Position numbers and translations under genes: made by a program. 64,000 bases of DNA from contig NC_035174.2 in assembly GCF_001659605.2 (NCBI RefSeq), positions 20,844,027-20,908,026 on the forward strand, in the 5' to 3' direction. Position 1 is the first letter of the stretch, and every line of letters begins with the position of its first letter. The notes under the pieces are model-generated. The model did not search any database and was not told the origin of the DNA. It saw only the letters and a list, made by a program, of their open reading frames with translations. This DNA comes from Manihot esculenta (Eukaryota > Streptophyta > Magnoliopsida > Malpighiales > Euphorbiaceae). Shown here piece after piece: positions 46,954 to 58,119 of the stretch.

Positions 46954-48160
46954 TGAGGGTGGGTTTGATGACTTATGGGCTTAGAGTGTTCTCTTTGGGT
47001 CAGTGGACCCGAGTGTGATCCATCTGGGGCAGAGTCAGTCTGCCGATTCAGTTCAGTGTCTGTTGAGAGTAGATGCCTTCCAGCTGACCTAGTGGTTCTA
47101 GATTTGACTGTGTGATGTCATTCTAGTGATGGATTGGCTAGCTACTCGTGGTTCTACCCGAGTCTGCAGAGACAAGGTAGACAGGTTCAGAGGTTAGGAT
47201 GGATCAGAGGTAGTCCTTGGAGGGGACAGAGTAGGGGTGCCTAGAGGTTTGATGTCAGCCCTACAGGCTCGTAGATTGCTCAGGAGAGGTTATCAGAGGG
47301 AACCAGCCTCAGTGTCTGTTGTTTGAGAGAGAGAATTCTTAGAATTTTTTCCAAGCGAGCTGTCAGGTTTACCACCTGCTAGAGAGATAGAGATTGGAAA
47401 TAGAAGCGATGCCTAGCATCAAGTTCGTCTCTATTCTTCCCTACAGGATGGCATCTGCAGAGAGTTGAGGTAGGAGTCAGAGTAGTGGTGAGACTTGGGA
47501 GACAAGGGTTGTATCCGACTTAGTACCTCACCCTGGAGTGTTCCAGTGTTGTTGAGGGAAAAGAAGGATGAATCCTTGAGACTTTGTAACGACTGTATGC
47601 GGTTGAACAAGGTCATTACTAAGGGCATGTATTCCCTTGCAGGATTGATGATCTATTGGAACAGCTAGTAGGAGCTGGTTGTTTTCCAACAGAGATCTGA
47701 GATTCGGGTACTACCTGATGAGAGTTAGAGAAGAGGCCAGCTTAGTAAAGATGAAGAGAAAAGGGCAAGGATCAGAGTGCGCAGCGGAAGCTTGTGGAAT
47801 TCAGGCGAAGGTGGGGGTTTTGTTTGTGGCGTCTTCTTTTATAAGTGGTGATCCGTTGTGAGTTAAAGGGTAAAGTGGCTCCAAGGTACATCGAACCCTT
47901 TGAAGTCCTGTAAAGGATTGGGGATGTATCTAAGCTAGATTTACCTACTCCGATGAAGAAAGTCCATCTGGTTTTCCATGTTCCTGTGTTGTGGCAGGTA
48001 GTGTCAGATCCAAGTTATGTTCATAAGGAACCAGAGGCGGAGATCTTAGGGGAGCTCACCTATGTTGAGCAGCCAGTGTGGATCAAGGACACACAGGTCA
48101 GGAGGTTAAGGAACAAGGAATCCCGGTGGTGATAGTTCTTTAGAATCACCACAGTTTGGA
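46954..48160 (+). pseudogene. Pol remnants of element D (RT and integrase mostly deleted)
   Basis: Stop-broken sequence still shows a MDWLATRGST protease piece (about 47135), [15 protein letters not shown] (about 47250-47292) and a short RT start with CRIDDLLEQLVGAGCF at about 47635-47685. It then jumps to the C-terminal PRYIEPFEVL and [20 protein letters not shown] of the integrase tail (about 47880-48120). Most of RT, RNase H and the integrase core is missing. The internal region of D is about 2.5 kb against about 5.3 kb in A, so D could only have moved in trans. Confidence 0.85.
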
Positions 48161-48288
48161 AGTGTGCCTAGAGGACCCGGGAGTGTTTACTCCAGTTGTG
48201 CCTGCGTCTCTCTTTGGAGAGAGGTTTTAGGCTTCGCTTGCTTGCTTGCATGTTTGTTGTTTGAACATTTGGGGACGAATGTTTTTGT

Positions 48289-48301
48289 AAGGGGGGTAGA
48301 T
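48289..48301 (+). other. Polypurine tract of element D
   Basis: AAGGGGGGTAGAT directly before the 3' LTR start at 48302. Confidence 0.85.
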
Positions 48302-50829
48302 TGTAATACCCGGCTAGACGCCGGCATCAGAATTCTGACTTTCCGGCGGAATTTCCGTTGGAATCTGGAATTCGAGGATGTCGGAGCCTTCTAGAAGGGT
48401 TTAAAAGAGGTTTTCAAAATGTTTTTAAGTGTTTTATGGTTTTGAATGCAAAGGAATTGGGTTTTGAAAGGAAAAAGACCAAGGAGGAAAATTTCAGGTT
48501 CGGCCGCCGAACATTGCATGGTTTCGCCCACCGAAGGTGAAGGTTGTAATATCCGGCTAGATTTTCGGCATCGGAATCCCTACCTTCCGGCGGAATCTCC
48601 GTTGGAATATGGAATTCTGAAGATGCCAGAGTCTTCTAGAGGGGTAAAATGTGAGAATTGAGTTTTGAAAAGAAAAGACCAAGGAGGCATTTGCCAGGTT
48701 CGGCCGCCGAAAGTAAAGTTCGGCCGCCGAACATGGGAAGGCTTCGGGAGCGCTTTTGGCCTCCGAAAGCTTTGTTTGAACGAACCAAGGTTCGGCCGCC
48801 GAACATGCATGAGTTTAGGGGGCACGACGCTGCCGAAGGTTGTTGACCAGGCCACCTATAAAGAGCCCTCAGATCGGAAATGGGCGAGTTTTCTACCCAT
48901 TCTCGAGCTCAGGTGAGTTTATGCCCTCCTTTGGTCGTTTTCATGTTTTCTCTACCCATCCCTCAACTTTTCATGAGTTCTACCCTTGTTTTGAAGTTTT
49001 GAAGCTTAAATAGGAGTTTTGGGAGCTTGGAGGTTTTTGGAGCTTGGATCCTCCACACCTCCGAGTTAGGGATCGCACCACCCCTCGATCTTCAAGAGGT
49101 AAGTATAGATCCTTGCTTTCCATGTGTTTTAATGAAGTTTTAATGTTTGAGTATGGGTAGATATGCATGTTTAGGTTTATATGGGTTTTATGCCCAATGT
49201 ATGTTATGTAATGTTGTGTTGAGGAGTTTATGTTAGTTTATGCTCCTTTATGCATGTGGGAGAGTGTATGCATGATTGGGAGAGAGCAAGTGAGGTTTTG
49301 AGTAGTTTTGATGATTTTGGCTTATGTGGGTCATAAGCTATTTATGTATGCTTTATGATGTTCTTTGTTGGAGTTTAAGCTTGTTTAAGCTCCTTTGTGC
49401 ATGGCTAAGGATTTATGCATGTTTTTGTGAGGTTGGGTGCTTGTTTGGGGTGTTTGGAAGGCTTGGGAGGCTTATATGCATAAGAGGCTGAGTTCTGGAT
49501 GAACTCAGGTTCGGCCGTCGAAGGTGGTTTCGGCCGCCGAACCTGCCTACGGATGTATGGATTGGCCGCCTAACCTTGCCCCCTGAAAGTTGTGTTTCGG
49601 ATCTGGAGCAGAATTTCGGCCGCCGAAGGTGATGTTCGGCCGCCGAAGGTGATGTTCGGCAGCCGAAAGTGCCTGACTTTCGGATCTAGAGTGAGGCTTC
49701 GGCCGCCAAACCTGCCGCCGAACCTGCATGGCTTTCGGCTCTAGAAGGGACCTTCGGCCGCCGAAAGTGCCCTGTCCAGCCCTTTCATGGTTGTTTTCTA
49801 TGCATGTTTAAGTGTTGTTTTAGGGGGGTTTTTGAGGAGTTGTTTATGAGTTGTTTAGAGTGTGTTTGGCACCTCATTCGAGTCCACCTGTGTAGGATCG
49901 GACCCGAGGGATCGAGGAGGCCATCAGTGTTAGCTGTTGCAGAGTCAGTCCAGTGTCTGCCAGAGGTGAGTGGAACTAAACTTAATGTTTTAAATGGAGC
50001 AATTAAATGCTTTTCGCATGTTTCATGCACCATGAGTATGCAATAGGTTGATTGCATTAGTAGTCACGAATATGATGCATTGCATTATTTATTGATGATG
50101 TGGATGGACCAAGGCGACCTCAATAGCCCACGATCTGTTAAGTAAGGAAAGACCTGTGTGAGCTCCCTAGGGGGGGCCGGGCGCTGACAGAGGGAGTTTT
50201 GAGGTCATGTCCAATCCGAGATGTGAAATGTTTGTGTTGTGACGCATTTCATGAAAGCATATTATTAATGAACTGTTTTCATTGTTTCTACTCACTGGGC
50301 TTTTTAGCTCACCCCTCTCCCCTAACCCTAGTTTTGCAGGGCCAGAGATAGCTATGGGGAGTCAGAGTCTGCAGAGTTAGAGTATGAAGTGTATGTAATA
50401 GAGTAGTGGACATGACGTAAATTAAAGGAGTAGTATGTAATGGAATGTATAGATACGTAATGTCATGTAATGGATAGAGTTGTGCTTTGCCCTAGTGTAT
50501 GGTTAATCCTTTGTTATGCATGATCTTTATTGACTGTTTTATGTTTTAAGATGAGAAATGTGGTGAACCAAGGTTGACTTGTGATATGCTGACCCTATGA
50601 GAGTGGGTTCTATGTTTTCTGACATAGTGCATGCAGGTCGAGCTTGGTAAGGGAAAGGAAAGTTTTTTTTAGTTTTTATGTTAAGGTTTGATCATGTATG
50701 GGATTTATCAGGTACACAGAGTTTATGATAGGCTTGCTACGGGTCCCGGCGGCCTTAGGCCGATTTGGATCCTAGCACCGGTAGCGGTTCGGGCCGTTAC
50801 AGAGGGGTATCGGATTCCGGGCTGTTACA
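48302..50829 (+). mobile_element. Mosaic 3' LTR of element D
   Basis: Bases 48302-48544 match the first 243 bp of the 5' LTR with three differences. At 48545 a second LTR start, TGTAATATCCGGCTAG, begins abruptly and runs as a different subfamily to about 49838. From there to 50829 the sequence again nearly equals the 5' LTR (44788-45783), including the doubled terminus. The GAGAG duplication sits outside. The simplest reading is insertion of a related LTR element into the 3' LTR followed by recombination between the two homologous LTRs. TATA boxes and GCC motifs of the inserted part are at about 48856 and 48700-48810. Confidence 0.85.
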
Positions 50830-51101
50830 GAGAGGATGTTTAATAAGATTTAAATTATGAATAAATGTGAGGATTCTATATGTTTTAGGATTAGAAAAAA
50901 GATTGAAGTGTTAAAATTAGGGACCAGACTTTGCATTGTCAAACCCACTGTTGAAAAAAAATTTCAAGTGTCAATTGAACATGATGGTTATGTCGTTTGG
51001 TTAAAAAGACAATCATGCTCATGTAGAGCTTGGGACCTATTTGGGATACCTTGCACACATGCACCATCATGTATTTTCTATATGAAGTATCAGTTAGAAG
51101 G
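50830..51101 (+). pseudogene. Mutator-like transposase, piece 4 (SWIM zinc finger)
   Basis: It continues from piece 3 across the GAGAG site with MFNKI, then the frame at 50857-51101 with KKFQVSIEHDGYVVWL and the SWIM zinc-binding pattern CSCRAWDLFGIPCTHA (Cys 51016 and 51022, Cys 51052, His 51058). It ends FYMKYQLEG where element C begins. A SWIM finger at the C-terminal side is standard for plant MULE transposases. One stop precedes 50857. The remainder would lie beyond the right edge. Confidence 0.87.
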
Positions 51102-53188
51102 TGTAATACCCGGCTAGAGTTCGGCATCGGAATTCTACTTTTCGGTGGAATCCAGGATGTCGGAATCCTCTAGAAGGGTAAGAATTATGTTTTTCTAAAG
51201 AGTTTTGATATGTTTTACTGTTTTAAGTGTAAAAGGAAAGGAGTTTTTGAAAGAAAAGCACCAAGGAGGAAATGCCAGGTTCGGCTGCCGAAGGTGAAAG
51301 TTTGGCCGCCGAACATGCATGAGTTTGGAATCAGTTAGGCCGCCGAAGGTGGTCTGGCCAGCCATTTATAAAAGGCCCTAGGTCGGTGAATGGACAAGAT
51401 TTCTTCCATTTTCACAGACAAAGGTGAGACCATGATCTTCCTTGGGTGATCTTCATGTTTTCTTTCAATCTTTCAAAGTGTTGATGAGTTTTATGTTGTT
51501 TTGAAGATTTTGAGCTAAAAAACCCAAGTTTTGAAGTTTGGAGACTTTGGAAGTGATTTGCTCCATATCTCCACGTTGGGATCGTTTATCTTCCTGTTTC
51601 TAAGAGGTAAGTGAAGATCCTTAACTGCTTTTCTTGATTTATGAAGGTTTTATGGAGTTTTATGGGTAGAGATGCATGATTAGGTTAAGTTGAGCTTTTG
51701 GTTGATTTGTGGTCAAAGCATGTTTATGTGTTGAGTTGTGATGTTTGTTGGGGTTTTAAGTTAGGTTTGGACCCCTTTTTGCCTATACGTGAGTATATGC
51801 AGGTTGTGGAATTGTGGTTTGCATGTTTGAGTGAAGTTGGGTAGGTTTTGCTTGAAACTGAGCAGGGTTCTGCCTTATTGGCAAACCCAGTTTTGGCCGC
51901 CAAAGGAAGGTTCGACCGCCGAACGTGCTAAGGAGGTGGTTTCGGCTGCCTAAGCTTGTCCCCGAAAGTTTGGACTTTCGGCTCTGGAGGGGGATTTCGG
52001 CCGCCGAAGGTGCCGCCGAAGGTTGGGGACTTTCGTCTCTGGAGAGGACTTTCGGCAGCCGAAGTGCTGCCGAAAGTGCTTGAGTTTCGGCTCTGGAAGG
52101 GACTTTCGGCCGCCGAACCTGCCGCCGAAAGTGCCCTGTCCAACCTTCTTTTGCATGTTTTATGTGATTGTTTTAGGATGGTGTAAGGGGTTTTTGGGGA
52201 GTCTTATAGAGTTGTTCTTGAGCTAGTTTGGTCCCTCATTTGAGTCCACCTGTGTAGGAACGGACCAGAGGAACCGAAGAGAGCAGCAGTGAGCACTGCT
52301 TCAGAGTATTCAGCGTCAGTTCAGAGTCAGCCAGAGGTGAGTGGAACTAAACCTAATGTTTTAAATTGAGAAAGTAAATACTTTTAGCATGTTCCATGCA
52401 TCATGATATGTACTAGGTTGTGTACACTAGAATACACTAATGTGACGCATTGCATTATTCTATGCTTGTACGGATCGGACATAGTGGATTCATTAGCCCT
52501 CGTAGTAAAGTCCTGAGGAGCCCTGAGAGGGCCGGGCACAGGCACCCTAGGGTGCGTAATAAAGTCCTGAGGAGCTCCTTCGCAGGCCGGGCACAGTTGA
52601 GGGATTTTTGAATCAGTCCGTCTGAGATGGGTGATTTACTTGTGATGTGACGCATTTCATGTGAGCATGTTTATTAACATATTTTATTGTTCTACTCACT
52701 GGGCTAGTATAGCTCATCCCTCTCCTTAATCCCAGTCTTGTAGGATCAGAGGTCAGGAGAAGTTCAGCAGGATACAGGAAGAGCAAAGAGTTTTGGAATA
52801 GCATAGTGTGGACATGTAATCTTATAAAGAGATGTATTAGCTTTGTATAGAGTTTAGTGTGCTTGACCCATATGTATAGTAAATCCCTTTTGTGTACATG
52901 GTTTGTTTATGTAAATATTTTTATGAGTATGTGAAAACCAGGCTTAACATGTATGAGTTTAACTCGTCTAAAGCAAGCTCTAGTAAGGGGTTCTGTAGTA
53001 CAGAGATAGTGCATGCACAGGTTGAGCCTTGGTATAAAGAAAAGTTTTATGTTTTTACAGAAAATGTATGATCATGTATGGGATTTTATAGGTACTCAGA
53101 GAGTATAGCAGGCTTGCTACGGGTCCTGGCGACTTTGAGTCGACCTGGATCCTAGCGCCGGTAGCGGTCCGATTTTTGGGTCGTTACA
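51102..53188 (+). mobile_element. 5' LTR of gypsy element C
   Basis: Begins TGTAATACCCGGCTAGAG and ends GGGTCGTTACA, 2087 bp, followed by a PBS. TATA at 51365-51374, splice-donor-like AAGAG/GTAAG at 51607, GCC-core motifs at 51278-51352 and 51893-52127, and two AAAGTCCTGAGGAGC(C/T)C minisatellite units at 52507-52598. The left flank is GAAGG (51097-51101). The other side of C is outside the window. Confidence 0.92.
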
Positions 53189-53191
53189 GAT

Positions 53192-53204
53192 TGGTATCAG
53201 AGCC
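53192..53204 (+). other. Primer-binding site, initiator Met-tRNA (C)
   Basis: TGGTATCAGAGCC three bases after the LTR end. Confidence 0.92.
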
Positions 53205-53415
53205 CTAAGTTCATATGGTCAGACCTAAGAGAGAGTGTCGGGCTCATAGAGGTTCTAGTAGGTCAAGCACAATAGGAATCATGTCCACTAGGATAGGATG
53301 TTGAGTCCTGTCTATATGATGATGTGAAATGCCCTGATTTATGTGTGTGCAGTGTTGCTATGTGATCGTTATATGCTGATGTATGATGTTATGTGTTGTT
53401 TTCCAGAAAGTTAAG

Positions 53416-53682
53416 ATGCGAGGAACTCGTCGATCTGCACGATTGACTGGAGTCCCACCAGAAAGTGAGGGTACAGCTGCTCGTCCTCCTGCATTGCCAA
53501 GGGCGATGTCTCAGAGATCTAGCAGGGAGGGTACGTCAAGGGACCCTAGAAGGTCTTTTGACGAGAGCAGAAGAGGAACAGAAAGAGGAGGGAGGTCAGA
53601 TGAAGTGAGGGAGGCTATGGATGTGGATCAGCCAAGAGAGGAAAGCATGGGTATGGACAGGTCGGAAGAGGGTATGGGAGAG
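53416..53682 (+). pseudogene. 5' part of gag of element C, cut by element B
   Basis: ATG at 53416 opens [20 protein letters not shown], the same N-terminus as elements A, D and E1, and the frame is open for 89 codons to GMGE. At 53683 the LTR of element B begins. A splice-acceptor-like TTGTTTTCCAG ends ten bases before the ATG. Codons up to the break are uninterrupted, so C may have been intact when hit. The rest of C is to the right of the window. Confidence 0.88.
53678..53682. repeat. Presumed left target-site duplication GAGAG of element B
   Basis: The five bases before the B LTR are GAGAG. The partner copy would be outside the window. Confidence 0.5.
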
Positions 53683-55817
53683 TGTAACAGCCCGGAAATC
53701 CGGACCGCTACCGGCGCTAGGATCCAGATCGGCGTAAGGCCGCCGGGACCCGTAGCAAGCCTAACATATAACCTGTAAACCTGTTTAATCCCATACATGA
53801 TCAACAATACTCATAAACCTGTAAACATTTTCATATAACAACCAAGCTCAACCTGTACATAAACATAAACATAACATAAACCTCCACTGGAGCCCTCATC
53901 AAATGCTCCAATGGGGTATCTCATCATACATAAGCTTGGCCGAAACATAACCTCATATCATAAAGACCATGTACATACAAGTGAGATTAACAATCTGTAT
54001 TGGTCAAACACAACTCTATCCTCAATATTCAAATTACATAACATAACCTAAAACTCTTTTACATTACATCATAATACAATTGTCATGTCCACAATCTAAC
54101 TATTACATAACATCACTTCATACTCTGGCTAACCTCCTGGTCTACCCTGTACCTGCACATCTGGGGTTAGGGGAGAGGGGTGAGCTATAAAGCCCAGTGA
54201 GCAGAATAGAGAAAACATATATTAAAATATTTCATGCTTCCATGAAATGCAACACATCACAAACATATCACATAAGGATGGTATTGTCACCTATAGTCCT
54301 CAACATAGTCCAATCGTGCCAGGGGCGTAGAATGGGCCTCACTGGTCTTTCTCTTACATACATAACATAACATAACATTCCAATATGCCAGGGGCGTAGA
54401 ATGGGCCTCACTGGTCTTTCTCTTAACATAGTCCAGGGGCGTAGAATGGGCCTCACTGGCAATCCGTACCGTATCATCATCATATCATACCATAGGAGGA
54501 CTAGAGGATCATCCAATGACCAATCCGCATCCACATCAAATTATGCAATGCAACATATTCGTGAATACTAATGCAAACAATCCTAAAATATCACATGGCA
54601 TATATGATGCATGAACATGCTTCAAAAATTTATATTTCAGTTATTTAAAAACTTAAGGTTCATTCCACTCACCTCTTAGCTGAAGCTCAACAGACTCTGA
54701 AGCAGCTATCTCACTGCTGGGGTCCCTGATTTCCCGGGTCCGAACCTACACAGGTGGACTCAAATGAGGGACCGAACATACATAAACATGACTCTAAAAT
54801 ACTCCCCAAAAAACCCCATAGAACATCATGAAAACATCACATAGAAATATGCATGTAATGACTGAACAGGGCACTTTCGGCGGCACCTTCGGCGGCCGAA
54901 AGTCCTGGACAGATCCGAAAGTCAGGCACTTTCGGCAGCACCTTCGGCGGCCGAAAGTCCCAGACAGAGACGAAAGTCTCTTTTCGGGGGCAACTTCGGC
55001 AGCCGAATGCTGCCTCCACAAAAGAGGGTTCGGCGGCCGAAAGTCATTTCGGCGGCCGAACCTGAGCTTCTCCCGAAGGGCAGAAACTCAGCTCCTCTAT
55101 GCACATTTTGCCTCCCAAGCTCTAATCATGCATAAACTTGCTCTACAACATGCATACTTCACATACATTACACCTAGGGGTCTCAAACTATCATATACCC
55201 CATCTACAACACTTCCAACAACACATAAACAAGCTACATTGTTCATCAAAGCATCAAAATCCATAGACTCAACATATACCCTAACATGCATTTCTACCCA
55301 TAGATCTTGCATAAAACTTAGTTAAAACACATAAGGAGCTTAAGATCGGCTCTTACCTCTTGAAGATCGAGAGGGAGACGACCTAAACTTGGAGATCCAC
55401 GAAAATGAGCTCCTGAGTTCCCAAAGCTCCAAAACTTGCTTTAAATGCTCAAAACTTGCAATGTGAGTTTAAAACTCAAGAAAGATGGAAGAGATTTGGA
55501 GGAAGAGCACAAGATTTGCAAAGGGAAGGTTGGAAGCTTGCTGTGGCCGAAAATGGGAGAAAGCTCACCCATTTCGGCTAAGTGCCCCTTTTATAGGTGG
55601 CTGGCCAGGCCACGTTCGGGGGCCGAATGTGCCTCCGCATCCATGCAATGTTCGGCGACCGAACTTGACTTTCGGCGGCCGAACCTAAACTTCCCTCACT
55701 CATGCTTTCGGGGGCCTAACGTGCCTCCAAAACGCATGCATGTTCAGCGGCCGAACTTGACTTTCGGCGGCCGAACCTGAGTTTTCCTCCAAAGACTTTT
55801 CATGTAAAAACTCATTT
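53683..55817 (-). mobile_element. 3' LTR (partial) of gypsy element B, cut by element A
   Basis: Starts TGTAACAGCCCGG in plus coordinates and reads as a minus-strand LTR of the family for 2135 bp. At 55818 element A interrupts it within TTCATG(T/C)AAAAACTCATTT, which continues as AAAATC in uninterrupted LTRs. TATA on the minus strand at 55586-55598; minisatellite of GGGGCGTAGAATGGGCCTCA units, three copies at 54315-54465; GCC-core clusters at 54870-55065 and 55610-55775. Confidence 0.92.
54315..54465 (-). repeat. LTR minisatellite of element B (three units)
   Basis: CAGGGGCGTAGAATGGGCC followed by TCACTGG occurs three times with spacers of unequal length. Other LTR copies have different units at the same place. 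Confidence 0.8.
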
Positions 55818-56449
55818 TGTAACGCCCCGGAAATCCGGACCGCTACCGGCGCTAGGATCCAGATCGGCATAAGGCCGCCGGGACCCGTAGCAAGCCTAAC
55901 ATATACCTGTAAACCTGCTTAATCCCATACATGATCAACCATCATACATAAAAAATTAAAACTTTTCTTTTATACATGTGATCAATCACCAACTCAACCT
56001 GTGCATACTCTGAACATATACATAAAAGAAGTCCCTCTGTGGGATCTCATCAAAGCCTCGGAGGGCTATACATCATGTGTTGAGTTAGTTTTGCATAAAC
56101 ATCATATCATAAGATCATGTACTTAAAATAAACGGGATTAGCAATACATTGTAGTCAAGCACAACTCTATCCTCAATAACATAATTACACAACTGTTCAA
56201 AACTCTACATTACATTCTTATCATTGTCATGTCCACAAACTCTAACTATTACATACATATGACTTTTCTCTTCTTTGCTTCTCTATCAAACCCGTACCTG
56301 CAAACCTGGGGGTTAGGGGAGAGGGGTGAGCTAGATGCCCAGTGAGTAGAACTATATAAAAAAAGATATTTAAAACATGCTATAATGGAATGCATCATTG
56401 CACAAACATTTCACATCATGGAAGGACCGACCCAAAAATCCCTCAGCTC

Positions 56450-56575
56450 CATGCCCGGCCCTATTATGGGCACCACAGGACTTCGTATTGCCCGGCCCTA
56501 TTATGGGCACCACAGGACTTCGTAAATCGGAGCTATTGCCCGGCCCTATTATGGGCACCACAGGACTTCGTACAC
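56450..56575 (-). repeat. LTR minisatellite of element A (three units)
   Basis: TGCCCGGCCCTATTATGGGC followed by ACCACAGGACTTCGTA occurs three times. It lies at the position where other LTRs of the family have other repeats. Confidence 0.85.
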
Positions 56576-57653
56576 AGGACTAGTGAGTCGTGCAATGTCC
56601 CTCCTCATCAACCACAATACAATAATGCAATGTAGCATATTCGTGATTCTAATGCAAACAACCTATATTATAGTCATGATGCATGAAACATGATAAAACA
56701 TTCACTTTATTAATTTAAAAGGTTAAGTATAGTTCCACTCACCTCTGGCTGACTCTGTCAAACTCTCAGCAGCTGGCTCACTGCTGGGGTCCTTGGTTCC
56801 TCGGGTCCGAACCTACACAGGTGGACTCCAATGAGGGACCAATATATATAATCATAACTCTAATGTATCCCCCAAAAACCCCCTAAAATATCATGAAAAC
56901 ATCACAGAAAATATGCATGAAATGGCTGAACAGGACACCTTCGGCGGCACCTTCGGCGGCCGAAAGTCCTGGACAGAGACGAAACTCAGCTAGGTTCGGC
57001 GGCACCTTCGGCGGCCGAAAGTGCCAGACAGAGACGAAAGTCTCTTTTCGGGGGCACCTTCGGCAGCCGAAAGCTGCCTTCACAAGAGGGGTTCGGCGGC
57101 CGAAACTCCCTTCGGCTGCCGAACCTGGTTTCTGCCAAATGGCAGAAACTTGGTTCAAATGAACCTCCTGCCTCCCAAAACCACAGATCATGCATATTTC
57201 TCAACCAAAACATACATACAAGTTCCTAGGGGCCTCAAACATGCATATACCCCATCTACAACACTTCATACACACACAATCAAGCTACATTGCTCAAAAA
57301 CTCAACATAACCCATAAACTCAACATATGTCCTAAACATGCATTTCTACCCATAGATCTTACTTAAAACTTGTTTAAAACATAAAAAGGGTTCAAGATCG
57401 ACCCTTACCTCTTGAAGAAACGAGAGGAAAGTGATCCTAGCTTGGAGATGGAGAGATTAAGCTCTTTGAACCTCCAAGCACTCAAAACTTGCTCAAAACT
57501 TGCTCAAAGCTCACAAATCTTCAAAACGAAGTTATAAACTCGTTAAAACCATGAAAGATCTAAAGGAAACACTCAAGATCGAGGGAGGAGCGGTGGAGAC
57601 TCACCTTGGCCGACAATGGGAGAGAAAAAGCTCGCCCGTGCGGACCTAGGGGA

Positions 57654-57665
57654 CCCTTTTATAGT
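57654..57665 (-). promoter_or_regulatory. TATA box of element A LTR
   Basis: ACTATAAAAGGG on the minus strand, about 356 bp into the LTR and just after the first GCC-core cluster. The same box in the 5' LTR (outside the window) would drive the genomic RNA. Confidence 0.7.
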
Positions 57666-58020
57666 GGCTGGCCAGGCCACGTTCGGGGGCCGAATGTGCC
57701 TCCGCATCCATGCAATGTTCGGCGGCCGAACATAAGGTTCGGCGGCCGAACCTGCACTTCCCTCTCTTAGACTTTCGGGGGCCTAACGTGCCTCCCAAAG
57801 TCCATGCATGTTCGGCGGCCGAAAGTGAGTTTCGGCGGCCGAACCTGGGTTTTCCCTTAAAGAAATTTTCATGCAAAAACTCATTTAAAATCATACTTAA
57901 AACATTAAAAACATGAAAACATTTTATAAAAAACATGCTTTTACCCTTCTAGAGGTTTCCGACACCCAAATTCTACCGGACGGTAGGAATTCCGGTACCG
58001 GAGTCTAGCCGGGTATTACA

Positions 58021-58036
58021 TTCTCCCCCCCTTAAG
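58021..58036 (-). other. Polypurine tract of element A
   Basis: CTTAAGGGGGGGAGAA on the minus strand touches the 3' LTR, the plus-strand primer site. Confidence 0.9.
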
Positions 58037-58119
58037 AACATTCGTCCCCGAATGTTCCTCAACTAGCACATGCATAGCAAAACAACATAACATACATATA
58101 TAACACATAGAGACTAACC

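Larger units (their letters stand above)
55818..58020 (-). mobile_element. 3' LTR of gypsy element A
   Basis: Runs TGTAACGCCCCGG to GGGTATTACA, 2203 bp. The first 633 bp equal the visible part of the 5' LTR (63368-64000) base for base. TATA on the minus strand at 57654-57665, splice-donor-like site at 57407-57408, GCC clusters at 56935-57125 and 57675-57850, and a CCCGGCCCTATTATGGGCAC minisatellite at 56450-56575. Left flank CATTT (55813-55817) is the presumed target duplication. Confidence 0.95.

Noticed and set aside
54828..55325. 165-codon plus-strand frame
   Set aside because: LTR repeat of element B, antisense to the element, no domain.
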